DNA from: Diphasiastrum complanatum | Taxonomy: Eukaryota; Streptophyta; Lycopodiopsida; Lycopodiales; Lycopodiaceae | NCBI GenBank assembly: GCA_029204225.1 | Contig: MU832643.1 | Span: 1-64,000 of the forward strand | DNA length: 64,000 nucleotides | Direction: 5' to 3' | In this document: piece after piece, positions 1 through 7,977 of the stretch | Numbering within the stretch: the first letter of the stretch is position 1 | How the letters are laid out: each line of letters starts with the position of its first letter | Notes under the pieces: model-generated | Database searches by the model: none | The model's input: the letters and a program-made list of their open reading frames with translations, nothing else | What the model was told of the DNA's origin: nothing | Made by a program: the position numbers and the translations under genes

Positions 1-3000
1 CTCCCAATCAGCCTCCGCATCAGCCCCCAAGCAGGCCAAACCAACAACACCTGCTCCAACTGGCTGTGATACTGCACCTCTACCTGTACCTGGAGCCCTG
101 CGTGGTCGTCCTCTCCTCCCTGGCAGTTTCTGTGCCTTGCCTTTCTTGTTCGGTGCACCCTTAGGCCTGCCTGGTCTCTTGCGGACAAGAGGAGCTGTCA
201 ATGCCTCGTCACCCCCATGCAAATCACCTGGCTGGCTAGGCTGGGCCCAAGCTGAGGCCGGCTGGGATAGGGAAGCAAAAGAGGGAACTCCCTGTGCAAC
301 TGAGCGAGGAGGATGAGCTCGTGGAGTGTGTGCCCGTGGGGCTGCTGCAGGTGGAGGAACTGGCTGTGCAGGAGGCGAGTACAGTGGCGATATGTACTGA
401 AAGGGGCGCTGTGGTGGCCGGTACTGGTACATCCTGGGTGCTGCCAAAGGAGGAGGATGTGACGTGGGTGCTGCCACTGGAGGAGCCACTGTGGATGTGG
501 GCGCTGCAAGAGAAAACCTGGGCACAGATGGTGGCCTGCCATGGAGACCTGGTGCTGCAGAAGTGGACGGCGATGGAGGGGATGCAGGCCTAAATGGCAT
601 CGGTGGCACTGGAGGAGCTGTGCGACGCACATACACCCTCTGAGGAGCTGGAGGAACTGTAGGCACCTCATGTGGCTGCTCTGGCTGGGACTCTGTGTGT
701 GGCATGCTGGCAAGAGATGATGGGGGCGCCCTGACACTCGGCATCTGCTGGGCCTCTGAATCCAATGTGGCAACCAAGTCGGCCAGCTGGGCATCCGAAT
801 ACAAATGCTCTGGGGTCTGGGACTCATCCTGTGCACCAGCCTCTAAATCATCCTGTGCACCGACCTCTGAATCATCCTGTGCACCAACCCCTGAATCAAC
901 CCAAGCCTCATCCCATGCCTCGTCATGTGCACCCTGTAGACCCTGCATGGCCTCCCAATCTGTGCAATGAAAGTCATCAGGTGCCTCCTCTGGTGTGCTG
1001 TCGTAGTAACGGCCATGACTCTGTGCTGCACGCATCCAAACATCTGCGGGACCAGCATCTAAACCACTCTGCCCTCTATCAAGAGCCTCCTCCATCATGT
1101 CGACATAGGTAGGTATGCCACTGCCCCCCCCTGTGTGCCCTGCCTGTCTGCCGGTATAACCTGTGCCATGTGTCCCACCTCTGCCACGTGATGCACCTGT
1201 GACCCCTGCCCGTGGCGTGTGCCCTGCACCTGTATAATCTGCCTCATCCCTCTCTGGTCTGGCAAACACAACCTGAATGGGCTCATCCTCATCATGCTCA
1301 TCCTCTGACACTGGCTCATCTGCCTCATACAATGGGGGCTCTCTGTGCTCAAGCCCAAGCTCTCTCTCTCTCATCTCGGCAAGCTCCCTCTCTCTCTCTG
1401 CCATCAACTGTGTGCCCAGGTCATCTGCAGGCATGGGATGGGTGCTGTCCGTAGGCAAGTCAACCTGGCGCTCCAAATCAGATATCTTCGTCTGCAAGGT
1501 TTAAAATTTGCATGTCAGAGAGACAACTTTTTCAAGAAATGAAACCAACATACCAGGAGTCAACCAACATGCTATGAAAGATTAGCTTATCACCTGCAAT
1601 GCGCTCGTAATGGTCGGAAGCCTCCTGGCGAGACGTGCGTTGGTGCTACAGAACACCAACCGCTCCAACTGACTCACTGACAACCGGTTTCTTCTCCTCG
1701 TGTGAATCAGTGCCCATGTGCTCCAATTACGCTCACACACAGAGGCAGCACAGTCCTGTGGTGCGTGCATTGAAATACTTCAGCACATTGTGGCAAAGGT
1801 GAAACTTCAACGAAACACAAAAAATGGAGGATAAAATGAGATGCATACCTGAGAAAGGACACGCAGTGCAAGACGCTGTATAGATGGGTATGTGCTACCG
1901 AACATGGTCCACCAGGTAATGGGTAGCTGCCTCCTCTCTGGATCCTGGGCAGCCGGGTGGCCGAATGTGCCCATGCCGAAACGAAATGCAGCGAGCTCCT
2001 CCATGAGCCTGATAGGATCCAAACCTATGTGTGGACCCACCCTGTGAATGTACTGAAGCCAATCGGCCTCGAGCTCCCTGTCTGCGATCTGTGTCGGAGA
2101 GAGGAAGAGGGGATGCAGCATGTGTGCAACGCTGTGGATACTCCTGTGGAAGTAGTTCCATCGCGTCTCCCATATGAACTTCAGCTCTGTCATCCTGCAG
2201 GTGAGGGGCATGTGGTTTAGGGCATTACGAAAAAGCTTAACATTGACAGAAAAACAAACTAGCAAGTACTGAAAAGATAAAGGTCAATTGCAACATTGTA
2301 CCGCTTACCTCTCTGGCTGCAAGATGGGCAGCTGCAGGAACTGTCCAATCCGGTCCATGAGCTCATACACCAGTCCAAGTGTCGACCCCTCGCTGTCAGC
2401 CATGCGGAGCACAATGTAGAGTGGTCGAAGCAGTCCTGACAATGTCTGTGCATCCCTCCAGAACTGGTCTCCCCTCACCGTGGAAGAAAAGTGCTCCCCA
2501 TCCTCAGTGTGCGGAAATGTACTGGCACCCCAAAGATCACTGGCAACCATCTGTAGAAGCTGGGCCCTGCACCTGATCAAACGGTCGATGACCACCAAGT
2601 CGAATGCAAAGCGCGTGGGGGCTGGCTTACGGAGGTCCAGATGGCTAAACACCCGGAACATGGCAAGAACACGCCTCTTTCTGGTGACAAAAGTCACCAG
2701 GAAGAGGGCCTCCCGGACGATGGCTCTAACCCAGGGAAGTGCTCCAATGTCCCCCATCAAAAGGTCTATGCCGTGGGCTGCACAGGGGGTATGAACAATA
2801 TGAGGGAACTCGGCCTCTAGCAGTACACCCATCTGAATGCAGTTCGTGGCATTGTCCGTCACCACCGTGACGACATGCTGTGGGCCTATGGCTAGGATGG
2901 AAGACCTGATGACATCAAACATGAACTCTGCAGATATGACTCTCCCCCCCCCTGCTGCAATCCACTGCCCTCAAAAACTGTGTGCCCATGCAGCTGGAGA

Positions 3001-4182
3001 CCAGTATGTTGAGGATCGGCCTCCTCTTGACATCAGTCCAGCCATCGGACATGATGCTGCAACCGTAAGTGGCCCAGTGCCGACGCAGAGGCTCCATCTC
3101 TCTAGACAAGGACTCGACCCTATCCCTCAACATGTGTGTGCGGACAACCTCTGAACTAGGGACTCTCCAGCTAGGGCTGACAGACTGTGCAAGGCGGAAG
3201 GCCCTTCTGAAGGGCTCAGAGTCGGTGATGGCAAAGGGCAGGTTCAGCTCGTAAACCAGACTGGCCACGGCCTGTGTGGCCTCTCTGTCCATGTGCGGCT
3301 GATGCGCGCCGCGAATGGTCTGCTGCACGAGGGCTCTCCCTGGTGGACGACGGGTGGTGGACCTCCAGCACGGTGCACCAACCGTGACGGGAATGGACGA
3401 TGACGCGACAGGCTGGGCGCTGGTGGATGCATCGGCTGTAGACGTGGAATGGGGAGAGTGGGATGCACTGGCAGGGATGGGTGCAGCAGCATAGGTGGGG
3501 TGCACTGGTGGAGGGGCAACATCTGGCATGGGGTACGAAAACTGCTGGCTGAGGAGGTCATCCGGATGGGAAGGGAAGGAAGAAGGGATCTCTTCCACAT
3601 CCTCGAAGGCCCGCCCAGTACCATCCTGGGCCTGCTCGGGTGGCGGAGAGTCCATGAGAAAGTCGTAGATTGGTGGAGTGCGAGCAACAGTGGGTGGTGG
3701 TGGAACCGCAGTGGCAACTGTCGGACGCGATGGGACGGGATCCACCGGAATCTGAGCAGATGGGGGTGCATGAGGCAGAGCTGTCTGAGGGCAAAGGGAC
3801 CAGAGGAGGATGCACTCCCTCTCCTCGTGCGTGCCAGCCAAGCAGGCAGCAACTCTGGGTTAGTCACATAAGGAGCGGTGCAAAATCGGAGAACGCCCTC
3901 CGAAATGGTGTTCTCCCCTGCCACGAGCCACGGCCCGTAGGTGTCCAGTAGTCGCTGCCTGTCGGGGACGGTCATGCTGCCACAAGGGGCAGCATTCAAG
4001 GTGGCACCATTTTTGGCGCGTGCACCGAGCAGATGGCCTTTAAGGCGAGTGAGGGATGCAGCAAACTCGACGAGACAGTATCGGCAGCGCACGATCTTCT
4101 GACCGGTCTTGTTGGCCTTGTCGGCAACCCGCCTGACAATGTCTACCTCGTCCCACAGACCGGAAAGGTCGGATTGCACCAT
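1..4182 (-). pseudogene. hAT transposase, copy A, two frameshifts, 3' end outside window
   Basis: This is the same four-exon structure as copy B: exon 1 4182-2309, exon 2 2194-1849, exon 3 1755-1594, exon 4 from 1491 leftwards off the window. All introns are GT-AG. The N-terminus has a BED-like Cys-x2-Cys...His finger. A Pro/Ser-rich linker follows, then a DUF659-type region (SDGWTD, VVTDNATNC) and the hAT C-terminal dimerisation motif (CERNWS). Two breaks are seen. A G-run at 3789-3791 is one base shorter than in copy B, which puts the Pro-rich linker out of frame. The C9 tract at 2944-2952 (G9 in sense) has one base more than copy C and breaks the DUF659 region. One further difference is Gly in place of Asp just after the CAAH motif. 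The copy would not make a full transposase without two frame corrections. Confidence 0.85.
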
Positions 4183-4467
4183 TGCAGATGAAATGAGGGA
4201 TGGATTGCTGGAAAAAAAACAGCAGGGTTCACTGTTGGAGAGACGCTGAAAATGGGCGAATGCAGGGCAAAGGAAATCAGATGCAAGGCAGGGCGTTGCG
4301 TGGGCGATGGGCGACGCAAGGAATCAAAGGCAGGCAAGAAAAACCAGCAGCGATGGCAGGGCGGAGAGGGCTCAAAAAAATTTCAGAGGAAATGCGAGGG
4401 GGGCGGGTAGGTTTAGGTAAAAAAAAATTAAAAAAAATATTAAATAATAAATATATTATTATATTGT
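4183..4467 (-). promoter_or_regulatory. 5' leader and promoter region of copy A transposase
   Basis: This stretch lies between the transposase start codon and the terminal palindrome array. It is purine-rich in the plus orientation and then A/T-rich (A-runs and AAATAATAAATATATT near 4420-4465). It is conserved with copy B at 12299-12583. No intron or ORF is convincing here, so the transposase promoter is probably in this segment or in the terminal array. No exact TATA position is claimed. Confidence 0.4.
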
Positions 4468-4551
4468 GGTACCGCGGTACCATCATGGTACCGCAGTACC
4501 AGTCTGGTCCCGCGGTACCGGGATCCGCGGTACCCAGTACCGCGGGACCTA

Positions 4552-4553
<2 letters not shown>
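4468..4553. repeat. Right terminal array of GGTACC palindromes, copy A
   Basis: GGTACCGCGGTACC is a perfect 14-bp palindrome. It is followed by further GGTACC, GCGGTACC and CCGCGGGACC blocks up to 4553. One CpG is lost compared with copy B (CGCAGTACC against CGCGGTACC). Arrays of short inverted motifs just inside the ends are typical transposase-binding regions of hAT and CACTA elements. That they bind this transposase is inference. Confidence 0.75.

Positions 4554-4595
<42 letters not shown>
4554..4595. repeat. (TA)n microsatellite flanking copy A
   Basis: This is a pure alternating AT tract directly abutting the last base of the transposon end (CTATG then ATATATAT). It runs into TTTAAACCTAAGG of the next element. 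It may contain the 8-bp target duplication, which cannot be told apart from the repeat itself. Confidence 0.9.
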
Positions 4596-4598
<3 letters not shown>

Positions 4599-4601
4599 AA
4601 C

Positions 4602-5394
4602 CTAAGGAAGCGGACGGCAAACGCGGACGCGCGTATATATATATATTTAAACCTAAGGAAGCGGACGGTGGACGCGGACACGCGTCCGGACGAGCGCCCG
4701 GACGTGCGGACGCGTCAGGGGCGCGTCTGGGACCCCGGACGCATACGGTTTTTTTTTTTAATTTTAAAATAAAAAATTAGACTAAAAAAATTTTAAAAAA
4801 TAAAAAATGAAGCCACAGGTGCGTACGGCGGTATGGACACGTCCGTTTTTATTTTTTTTAATTTTTTTTTAATTTTTTTAGGGTTTTTTAGTTTAAAAGA
4901 AAAAAAAATTGGACGCGTCCGACCCCGCGTTCGGGGGTCGGACGCGTCCGGGTCCGGACGTCAAACACAGACACGGACGCGGCCATTCCGGCCCGGACCC
5001 TCATCCTTGTTAATATAAACCATAAAAACCCGTTCCCTTTTTAAAAATACAAATTTTTTGACAAAAAAAGTTCAAAAAAGCCCAAAAAAACACTCAAAAG
5101 ACATTAAAAAGGCCCAAATCTATAATTAGAAAGCCTTAAAATAGGTTTTTATGTAATTTTTGAGGTTTTTTAGTATTTTGTAGTTTTCTATTTATTTGAT
5201 CTTTCATTTGATTTTTTTTGTATTTGAATTACTTTATATTGAAATTTGAAACTTAAAAAATAGATATAAAAAATCTCGTTTCGGTGATTTTTTTTTTACA
5301 CTAAAAAACACTAAAAAAAAATTTTAAAAAAAAAAAGTGCGTCCACCCTGGACGCGTCCCGACACGCGTTTGCGCCCGAGTTCCGTCTCCTTAG
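4602..5394. mobile_element. Nonautonomous element with GGACGCG subterminal repeats
   Basis: The left end reads CTAAGGAAGCGGACGG. The right end, reverse-complemented, reads CTAAGGAGACGGAACTCGGG, giving a terminal inverted repeat of about 13 bp with two differences. GGACGCG/CGCGTCC motifs, some palindromic (GGACGCGTCC), cluster near both ends (4610-4740, 4910-4985, 5340-5370) around an A/T-rich core. A 51-bp unit at the left end is duplicated, with CTAAGGA at 4602 and 4653. No protein-coding content is seen. No clear target duplication was found because both flanks are TA-rich, so the class is uncertain, though the style resembles hAT MITEs. Confidence 0.55.
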
Positions 5395-5494
5395 TATTAT
5401 ATATATAATATATATCATACATGCGCATCCAGGGGGTTTTGGGCATTTTTGCGCCCGCATCCGGCATGATGGTTTACATGGCATAGAGATTACT

Positions 5495-5514
5495 GGTTTA
5501 GGGTTTAGGGTTAG
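5495..5514 (+). repeat. Short interstitial telomere-like repeat
   Basis: Two and a half copies of the plant telomere unit TTTAGGG lie in a row (GGTTTAGGGTTTAGGGTTAG). Short tracts of this kind also occur as telo-box promoter elements, and nothing here distinguishes the two. It lies just upstream of the Argonaute-like fragments. Confidence 0.5.
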
Positions 5515-5564
5515 CTTGGATGAGAGCGAAAGCTTGGAGCATGCATCAGTGACTGTCTCAAAAA

Positions 5565-5910
5565 GTGAATGCTCACCAGAGGATTTGGGAGAAGTGAATG
5601 CTCACCAGAAGAGTGACAAGCTCTCAGGACCACAAGTTTCTGGGAGGAATGAATGCTCACCAGAAGAGTGACAAGCTCTCAAGACATGGAACCACAAGAC
5701 CTACACACTACTATGTCTTATATGATGAGATCGATTTTCTCCCGGATGAACTTCAACAACTTAGTTATTACTTATGCAAAACTGTGCCATTCACTACAGG
5801 GAACCATAAGACCTACACACTACTATGTCTTGGTTGATGAGATCGGTTTCTCCCGGGATGAACTTCAACAACTTACTAATTACTTATGCTACAGCTTCAA
5901 CACGTTGTAG
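5565..5910 (+). pseudogene. Duplicated Argonaute PIWI-domain fragment
   Basis: Two 30-codon stretches, 5688-5777 and 5800-5889, encode related peptides. They read GTTRPTHYYVLYDEI... and GTIRPTHYYVLVDEIGF..., both ending DELQQL-x3-YLC. This matches the conserved PIWI-domain segment of plant Argonautes (GT-S/T-RPTHYHVL-x-DE, then a Leu-rich helix ending LCY). The DEIGFS form is closest to what I recall for the AGO4/6/9 clade. The copies are 112 bp apart. The second runs into a stop at 5908-5910. After a frame change, a peptide resembling the next Argonaute segment is faintly visible. Upstream, a 55-bp unit beginning GAATGCTCACCAGA is repeated (5596, 5651, plus a partial at 5567). It is not a functional gene: a captured or duplicated exon fragment. 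Confidence 0.65.
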
Positions 5911-6131
5911 CACGCTGTAGAAATTTGCGTACCAACACCGGGGCTCCGAAACATCTCCAAGTTTTCAGGTTCCGACTGGACGAAGTGTCCCTGAGCCCGG
6001 TTCAACGTCGACATTGCGGATTGACCGTCGGTCCGTTCCTCGTCCTGTCTGTTCCCACTGTTTCCTATCGAGGTTGTCCACTGGCCGAAACAGACGGCAC
6101 CTGAAACAGACAGCACCATATTTATTTATAT
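5911..6131. other. Unassigned GC-balanced stretch
   Basis: The composition is more even than its AT-rich surroundings, with repeated GAAACAGAC(G/A)GCACC near 6090-6115. Short ORFs exist on both strands but no family is recognised. It may be a further piece of the captured segment next to the Argonaute fragment. Confidence 0.3.
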
Positions 6132-6139
6132 ATTTATAT

Positions 6140-6355
6140 CAAAGTTCCACGTATCGTACCACGACACCTGGTACGGCATGGGTTCTGTAGGTGCCGTATA
6201 GGTGCCGTGGAACTTCACAGCACCCATGTCACCCATGTCACCTGTTTTTTTTTGTTTATAAAGTCATTTTTGGTTTAAAAAACCAAAAAAAAAAAAAAAA
6301 CCCAGATGCCATACCACATCGGAGACCCACGGCACCTGTGTCATGGGGTACTTTG
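6140..6355. mobile_element. 216-bp hAT-type MITE with perfect 8-bp target duplication
   Basis: The left end reads CAAAGTTCCACG and the right end, reverse-complemented, reads CAAAGTACCCCA. The terminal repeat is therefore CAAAGTNCC. The element is flanked by identical 8-bp copies of ATTTATAT at 6132-6139 and 6356-6363. GGTGCCGT and its complement recur inside. An 8-bp target duplication with short terminal repeats is the signature of hAT elements. No coding capacity. Confidence 0.8.
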
Positions 6356-6364
6356 ATTTATATG

Positions 6365-6439
<75 letters not shown>
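6356..6439. repeat. (TA)n microsatellite left of copy B
   Basis: This is alternating TA with occasional TG interruptions. It ends directly at the first base of copy B (ATATATAT then CATAG). It also contains the right target duplication of the 216-bp MITE. Confidence 0.9.
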
Positions 6440-6441
<2 letters not shown>

Positions 6442-6541
6442 TAGTACCCTCTGGTACCGCTGGTATGGTACCGCCGGTACCATATCAGTGGTACCGCCGG
6501 TACGGTACCGCCCTGGGATCCGCGGTACCAGGGCGGTACCA
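6440..6541. repeat. Left terminal array of GGTACC palindromes, copy B
   Basis: The array contains GGTACCGC(C/T)GGTA-type blocks about ten times in 100 bp and ends GCGGTACCAGGGCGGTACCA. That closing block is shared with the left end of copy C. It is similar to, but not a strict inverted copy of, the right array. The terminal repeat is therefore a field of short palindromes and not one long inverted repeat. Confidence 0.8.
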
Positions 6542-6690
6542 TTTTTAATATTTTTTTTTATTTTTTAATATATTTTTAGTAATTTTTTTTTGCATATTAA
6601 CTACCAAAAAAGGACAAAAAAGTAAAAAGAGGGGGTTCTGGGTGTAAAAAAAGAGGGTACAGTACATGATGCAGGGGACCGTTGCAATGG

Positions 6691-6861
6691 CACATGGGCA
6701 CTGCGAGTGAGCAGACCGAGGGGCCAATGGGAGACCAACACAGGGGGGTAGCATCACATGGGGGCAAGTACAGAGGCACATGGGCATTGTGGGTGAGCAG
6801 ACCATGGGCCCAATGGGAGACCAACACAGGGGGGAGCATCACATGGGGGCGGGTACGGAGG
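6691..6861 (+). repeat. 85-bp minisatellite in the left leader, copy B
   Basis: Two tandem units of 86 and 85 bp start at 6691 and 6777 with CACATGGGCA, and a third start lies at 6862. Copy C carries related units of 84-85 bp in the same position (14032-14285). The repeat therefore belongs to the element and lies upstream of the accessory ORF. Confidence 0.75.
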
Positions 6862-6939
6862 CACATGGAGGGATGATGGGGATCCACATGGCCGATCAGG
6901 CTGTGGGGATAAATAGGCACTCACAATGCCATTGTGGTC

Positions 6940-7088
6940 GGCATTTTCAGAGGCTGTGAGAGGGCTAGTGATAGACAGTGAGAGAGCAAGCGAGAGCCGG
7001 TGACAGGCTGTGAGAGGCTGTTTGAGAGCCAGGGTGCTGTGAGAGGGTGTTCAAGGATCAGGGTGCTGTGAGGAGAAGGTCGATCGAG
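6940..7088 (+). promoter_or_regulatory. GTGAGAG-rich leader of the accessory ORF
   Basis: Imperfect repeats of GTGAGAG and GGCTGTGAGAG fill the 130 bases before the start codon. They are also present, and expanded, in copy C at 14350-14560. On this strand the tract is purine-rich and it probably forms the 5' untranslated leader. A possible TATA-like AAATAGG lies near 6912 (GGGATAAATAGGCAC) and is shared with copy C (GGGTTAAATAGGCAC). Confidence 0.45.
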
Positions 7089-7454
7089 ATGGCTGAGCGA
7101 ATACCACCGAAGCCCGAGGGCGAAGCCAGGAGAAAGCTTGAGGAAGATATCCGAAGGCACAACGAGAGGCATCGGAAGCAAGAGGCAGATATCCGAGAGA
7201 TGCTGCGACAGACTCGACAGAGAAATCCGGAACCGGAGCCACCCGCCCCCGCTGTGGATCCTGTCCCCGCTGTCGAGCTGGATCTGGATGAGCAGATCGG
7301 AATGAATTTCACACGACGGCAGCTCATCATGGTCAGGGAAAGGGCGGCCAGACGTCGGGCTAACCAGGAGGCAGCTCGGGCTAACCGGGAGGCAGAGCAA
7401 GAGCGACAAAACAATGCACCAGACGAGGGCGAGGAGTCGGTGGAGGATCAGTGA
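7089..7454 (+). CDS. Accessory ORF of the hAT element, 121-aa charged helical protein
   Basis: The ATG at 7089 gives 121 residues ending at TGA 7452-7454. The protein is very rich in Glu, Arg and Gln. It has an N-terminal helix (EARRKLEEDIRRHNERHRKQ), a Pro-rich hinge near residues 50-63, and a second Arg/Ala/Glu-rich helix ending in an acidic tail (DEGEESVEDQ). Coiled-coil formation is likely. No known domain is recognised. Copy C encodes a 108-residue homologue in frame; the main difference is the N-terminal residues and a shorter Pro hinge. The ATG matches the conserved MAE start in copy C. The gene converges on the transposase gene with a 523-bp gap. An accessory role such as transposase partner, DNA binding or regulation is inference from position and conservation. 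Confidence 0.7.
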   Translation: MAERIPPKPEGEARRKLEEDIRRHNERHRKQEADIREMLRQTRQRNPEPEPPAPAVDPVPAVELDLDEQIGMNFTRRQLIMVRERAARRRANQEAARANREAEQERQNNAPDEGEESVEDQ

Positions 7455-7977
7455 GGGATGTTTAGAATAGATGAGGTCCACCCGTATGTGGCGGACTGTT
7501 GCTATGTAGTTTTCGGCAGTTTATGGTGCAGCAAATAACTAGATGGCTGCTTAAAAAAATGACAGTATATGTGATGTTATCCTGATACAACGGTTGAATA
7601 TATACATAGTTGTTTTTTGTGCAACGCGAGCCTGGTCATGTAAGATGCAATGTTTGTAATTTTTTTAAATGCAGATGTATTACATGTGTTTATTCAATGT
7701 CGTTTGGGGTGTAGGGGTGATTGCTGTGCTCATGATGTAGGTGCATCTATGTGAAGCTAGCATTCACTTCAAACGAAATTAAATGAAAATAGGATTCACA
7801 CACGCACATAGAATTCTTCAACATAAAATAAAGCATCACATGTACAGAGCGACATACGCACAATGTGCAGCAAATAATGTAGGCCAAACACTGTATATAA
7901 TGTGAAAAATCATCTGAGTACAATGGTAGACCGACTGCTAGAGACAAACTACTGAAACTAAAACAATAGAGCCACAA
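7455..7977. other. Shared 3' region between the convergent genes, copy B
   Basis: This AT-rich segment has no ORF of note. It should hold the 3' untranslated regions and poly(A) sites of both genes. AATAAA-like words occur on both strands (for example AAATAAAG near 7826). The equivalent in copy C is 14889-15382 and is clearly related in layout. Confidence 0.45.

Larger units (their letters stand above)
1..4553. mobile_element. hAT-family DNA transposon, copy A (left part outside window)
   Basis: Positions 1-4553 match copy B (8116-12669) at a constant offset of 8115-8116 bases with only scattered substitutions and one 1-base deletion. The block holds the transposase gene on the minus strand and the right-hand terminal array of GGTACC palindromes, ending ...GGACCTATG and followed directly by (AT)n. 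By offset, the left end and the accessory ORF should lie about 1.7 kb before position 1. The flank beyond 4553 differs from copy B's flank, so A and B look like separate insertions and not one segmental duplication. That is inference from the visible right flank only. Confidence 0.85.

Noticed and set aside
198-836. A 212-codon minus-strand ORF overlapping transposase exon 4 of copy A (and its twin at 8313-8951)
   Set aside because: It is an alternative frame of the Pro-rich exon; low-complexity GC-rich coding sequence opens several frames at once. The transposase frame is the one supported by splicing and by copy C.
294-1112. Several plus-strand ORFs of 80-115 codons opposite transposase exon 4
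   Set aside because: They are antisense shadows of the Pro/Ser/Gln-rich coding exon, present wherever that exon is duplicated and without protein-like character.
3449-3871. A 140-codon plus-strand ORF opposite transposase exon 1 (with counterparts in copy B)
   Set aside because: Antisense of the Pro-rich linker; it breaks where the 1-base difference between A and B falls, so it is not conserved as protein.
4200-4772. A 190-codon plus-strand ORF reading through the terminal palindromes and (TA)n
   Set aside because: The sequence becomes repeats of Ile-Tyr from the microsatellite; it crosses an element boundary.
6191-6568. Plus- and minus-strand ORFs over the MITE and (TA)n before copy B
   Set aside because: They are driven by the (TA)n tract and palindromes and show no protein family features.
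6921-7481. A 186-codon minus-strand ORF opposite the accessory gene
   Set aside because: It is not preserved in copy C, where the same strand is broken up, while the plus-strand ORF is conserved.
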